The translations under genes and the position numbers were made by a program. The notes beneath the pieces were generated by a model that saw only the letters and a program-made list of their open reading frames with translations, was not told where the DNA came from and did not search any database. From Euperipatoides rowelli (lineage: Eukaryota > Onychophora > Udeonychophora > Euonychophora > Peripatopsidae), in assembly GCA_003024985.2 (NCBI GenBank), contig PXIH01S0010744.1: a DNA stretch of 17,953 bases; one strand, given 5' to 3'. This document shows, in pieces, positions 16,658-17,953 of this stretch. The stretch's first letter is position 1; each line of letters begins with the position of its first letter.

Positions 16658-17953
16658 ATGTATCGTGAAGCGAAGATCATATCGGGAAGGTATTCATCTT
16701 ACGACTTAATGACTATGAGATATTACAAAAGAAACCATAATATAGATTCAAATACCAAAAATAAACTGAAGTCCTTGGGAATTTATAAGTTTTGCAACCC
16801 TAAAAGAGGATCTGAACGTACGACACGGAAAATCAAGGTAATGATCACTCATAAGCACAATAAACAGAATGTCAATGTGTATAAAAAAGATTCTAAAAAT
16901 AATAAAGTGAAAGACAATTTAATTTGTATTAAAGTGGATAATATTACTTATCAGTTGCCAATAATATGCTTTTCTAATATAAGATCGATATATAATAAGT
17001 TTAATGAGATACAAGCTTATTTTCATAATGAAAAGCCCAAACTGTTTATTTTTACAGAGACTTGGATTACAAATAATGATACAGACGCTTTTAATATTAA
17101 TAATTATAAAGCATTTCATAGTATAAGAGAAAGAAACGATAAAATTAGGGGAGGTGGGGTATCTATTTACATCCATGAATCTTTGTCGGTGATATCAGTT
17201 GACCTACCTGAAGATCGTGTCATTGAAGCTATCACAATAATATATAGGTCTAATTACCTTCCACGTAACATTCCATGGATGGCTATCATTGCCATTTATT
17301 CCCCACCTGACGACCCATATTCAAGTTGCCTAGTTGACTATATATATCATCAAATTGATAGTATATTATCAATTAATAAGAATGCAGACATTACCATATT
17401 AGGCGATTTTAATAAATTAAATATTAACAANATGTCCTTTTCTGGATATTTTAAACAGTTAATCAAATTCCCTACCAGAAANACNAACATTCTGGACAAA
17501 TGTTATTATAATGGATCTATTAAATATTAATATCAAATCTCCTATTGCACAATCTGATCATAATCTTATAGTTATGAATCCAATTCAAAATCAATATAAT
17601 CATTCTAATAAAAAATATGAAATTGAAATCAGACCTCGTAGAAAATCTGATTACTTAGCATTTGGAAGAGAAATATCCACATATGATTGGTCTATTATAC
17701 ATGACATAAATGATGTAAATGTAGCGGTCAACAAATTTAATGAAATAATATACACAATGTACAACAAATATTTTCCAATTAAAAAAAAAATAATAAAACC
17801 TAATGACAATGAATGGTTTAATAGTAAAATTGCTGAACTTATTAAAGAAAAAAACAAGATATGTGATGCGGAAAATGGAAAGGGACCTCTTGTCTGCAAA
17901 GTAAAATTTTCAGTACAGCCAAAACAAGTAATCAGGGTCAAAAATATCGATTT
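16658..17953 (+). pseudogene. LINE D ORF2: N-terminal region, endonuclease and linker, partial, one frameshift
   Basis: ATG 16658 opens 290 codons. The N-terminal region has YSSYDLMTMRYYK and CNPKRGSERTTRK (residues 46-58), the ORF2 leader also seen in element B. Endonuclease motifs are SNIRS (Asn107), FTETWI (Glu134), RGGGVSIYI (164-172), IYSPP (213-217), GDFN (249-252) and PTR (272-274). The frame ends at 17530, but frame 3 continues from about 17529 without a stop to the window end and carries SDHN (SDH at 17553-17561) and the Lys-rich linker (NEWFNSKIAELIKEKN). One indel near 17485-17530, close to three unresolved bases (17431, 17482, 17485), may be an assembly error. The reverse transcriptase lies beyond the window. 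All endonuclease catalytic-type residues seen are intact, so this copy may be recent. Confidence 0.88.

Larger units (their letters stand above)
14100..17953 (+). mobile_element. LINE D: CR1/L2-like retrotransposon with ORF1 and ORF2, interrupted, continues past window
   Basis: ORF1 (PHD finger, coiled coil, then after an insertion the RNA-binding domain) is followed about 250 bases later by ORF2, which runs off the right end. ORF1 and ORF2 share strand and order with an intact two-ORF LINE. A second LINE (C2) is inserted inside ORF1 at about 14560-15776. ORF2 is the best preserved coding region of the window, with one frameshift in about 430 codons, and shares its N-terminus and endonuclease pattern with element B. 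That ORF1 and ORF2 belong to one copy is inferred from spacing and order. Confidence 0.82.

Noticed and set aside
1-17953. CRISPR array, rRNA, prokaryotic operon or integrated virus
   Set aside because: No regularly spaced repeats, no rRNA-like stretch, no ribosome-binding-site-linked ORFs and no capsid or envelope motifs were seen. All coding signal is explained by LINEs.

Overview
The window is animal nuclear DNA with no single-copy host gene that I can support. It is AT-rich, has no prokaryotic operon structure, and is built from decayed, partly nested retroelements. All coding signal comes from non-LTR retrotransposons (LINEs): four copies of the CR1/L2/jockey group on the plus strand and one of the L1/Tx1 group on the minus strand. 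The mix fits an invertebrate or lower-vertebrate genome. I cannot name the species. Four single N bases (4229, 17431, 17482, 17485) show that it is an assembly consensus.

Layout. 1-918: AT-rich, no gene seen. 919-4510: element A, a CR1/jockey-like LINE with ORF1 (Cys/His fingers and a C-terminal RNA-binding-type domain), an ORF2 endonuclease and the ORF2 C-terminus, but the reverse-transcriptase core is missing. 4511-4913: AT-rich, with a perfect 38-bp palindrome. 4914-5400 and 9655-10203: two copies, in opposite orientation, of an unidentified repeat of about 500 bp. Each copy carries a TATA box, an AATAAA signal and several hairpins. 5401-6162: unassigned. 6163-9645: a 5'-truncated L1/Tx1-type LINE on the minus strand, clearly richer in G+C than its surroundings. 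10204-10528: unassigned. 10529-13696: element B, an ORF2 pseudogene with endonuclease and reverse transcriptase. 13697-14099: AT-rich. 14100 to the window end: element D, related to B, with ORF1 (PHD finger, coiled coil, RNA-binding domain) split by a younger 5'-truncated LINE (C2, about 14560-15776), followed by a fairly well preserved ORF2 running off the window.

How the parts relate. In a live LINE, ORF1 protein binds element RNA, and ORF2 nicks DNA and reverse-transcribes the RNA into the nick. Here every ORF carries stops, frameshifts or deletions except long stretches of D ORF2, so none of the copies looks autonomous. The most unexplained feature is the inverted pair of structured, promoter-bearing repeats around the Tx1 LINE. 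I found no CRISPR array, rRNA, convincing tRNA or cellular operon.
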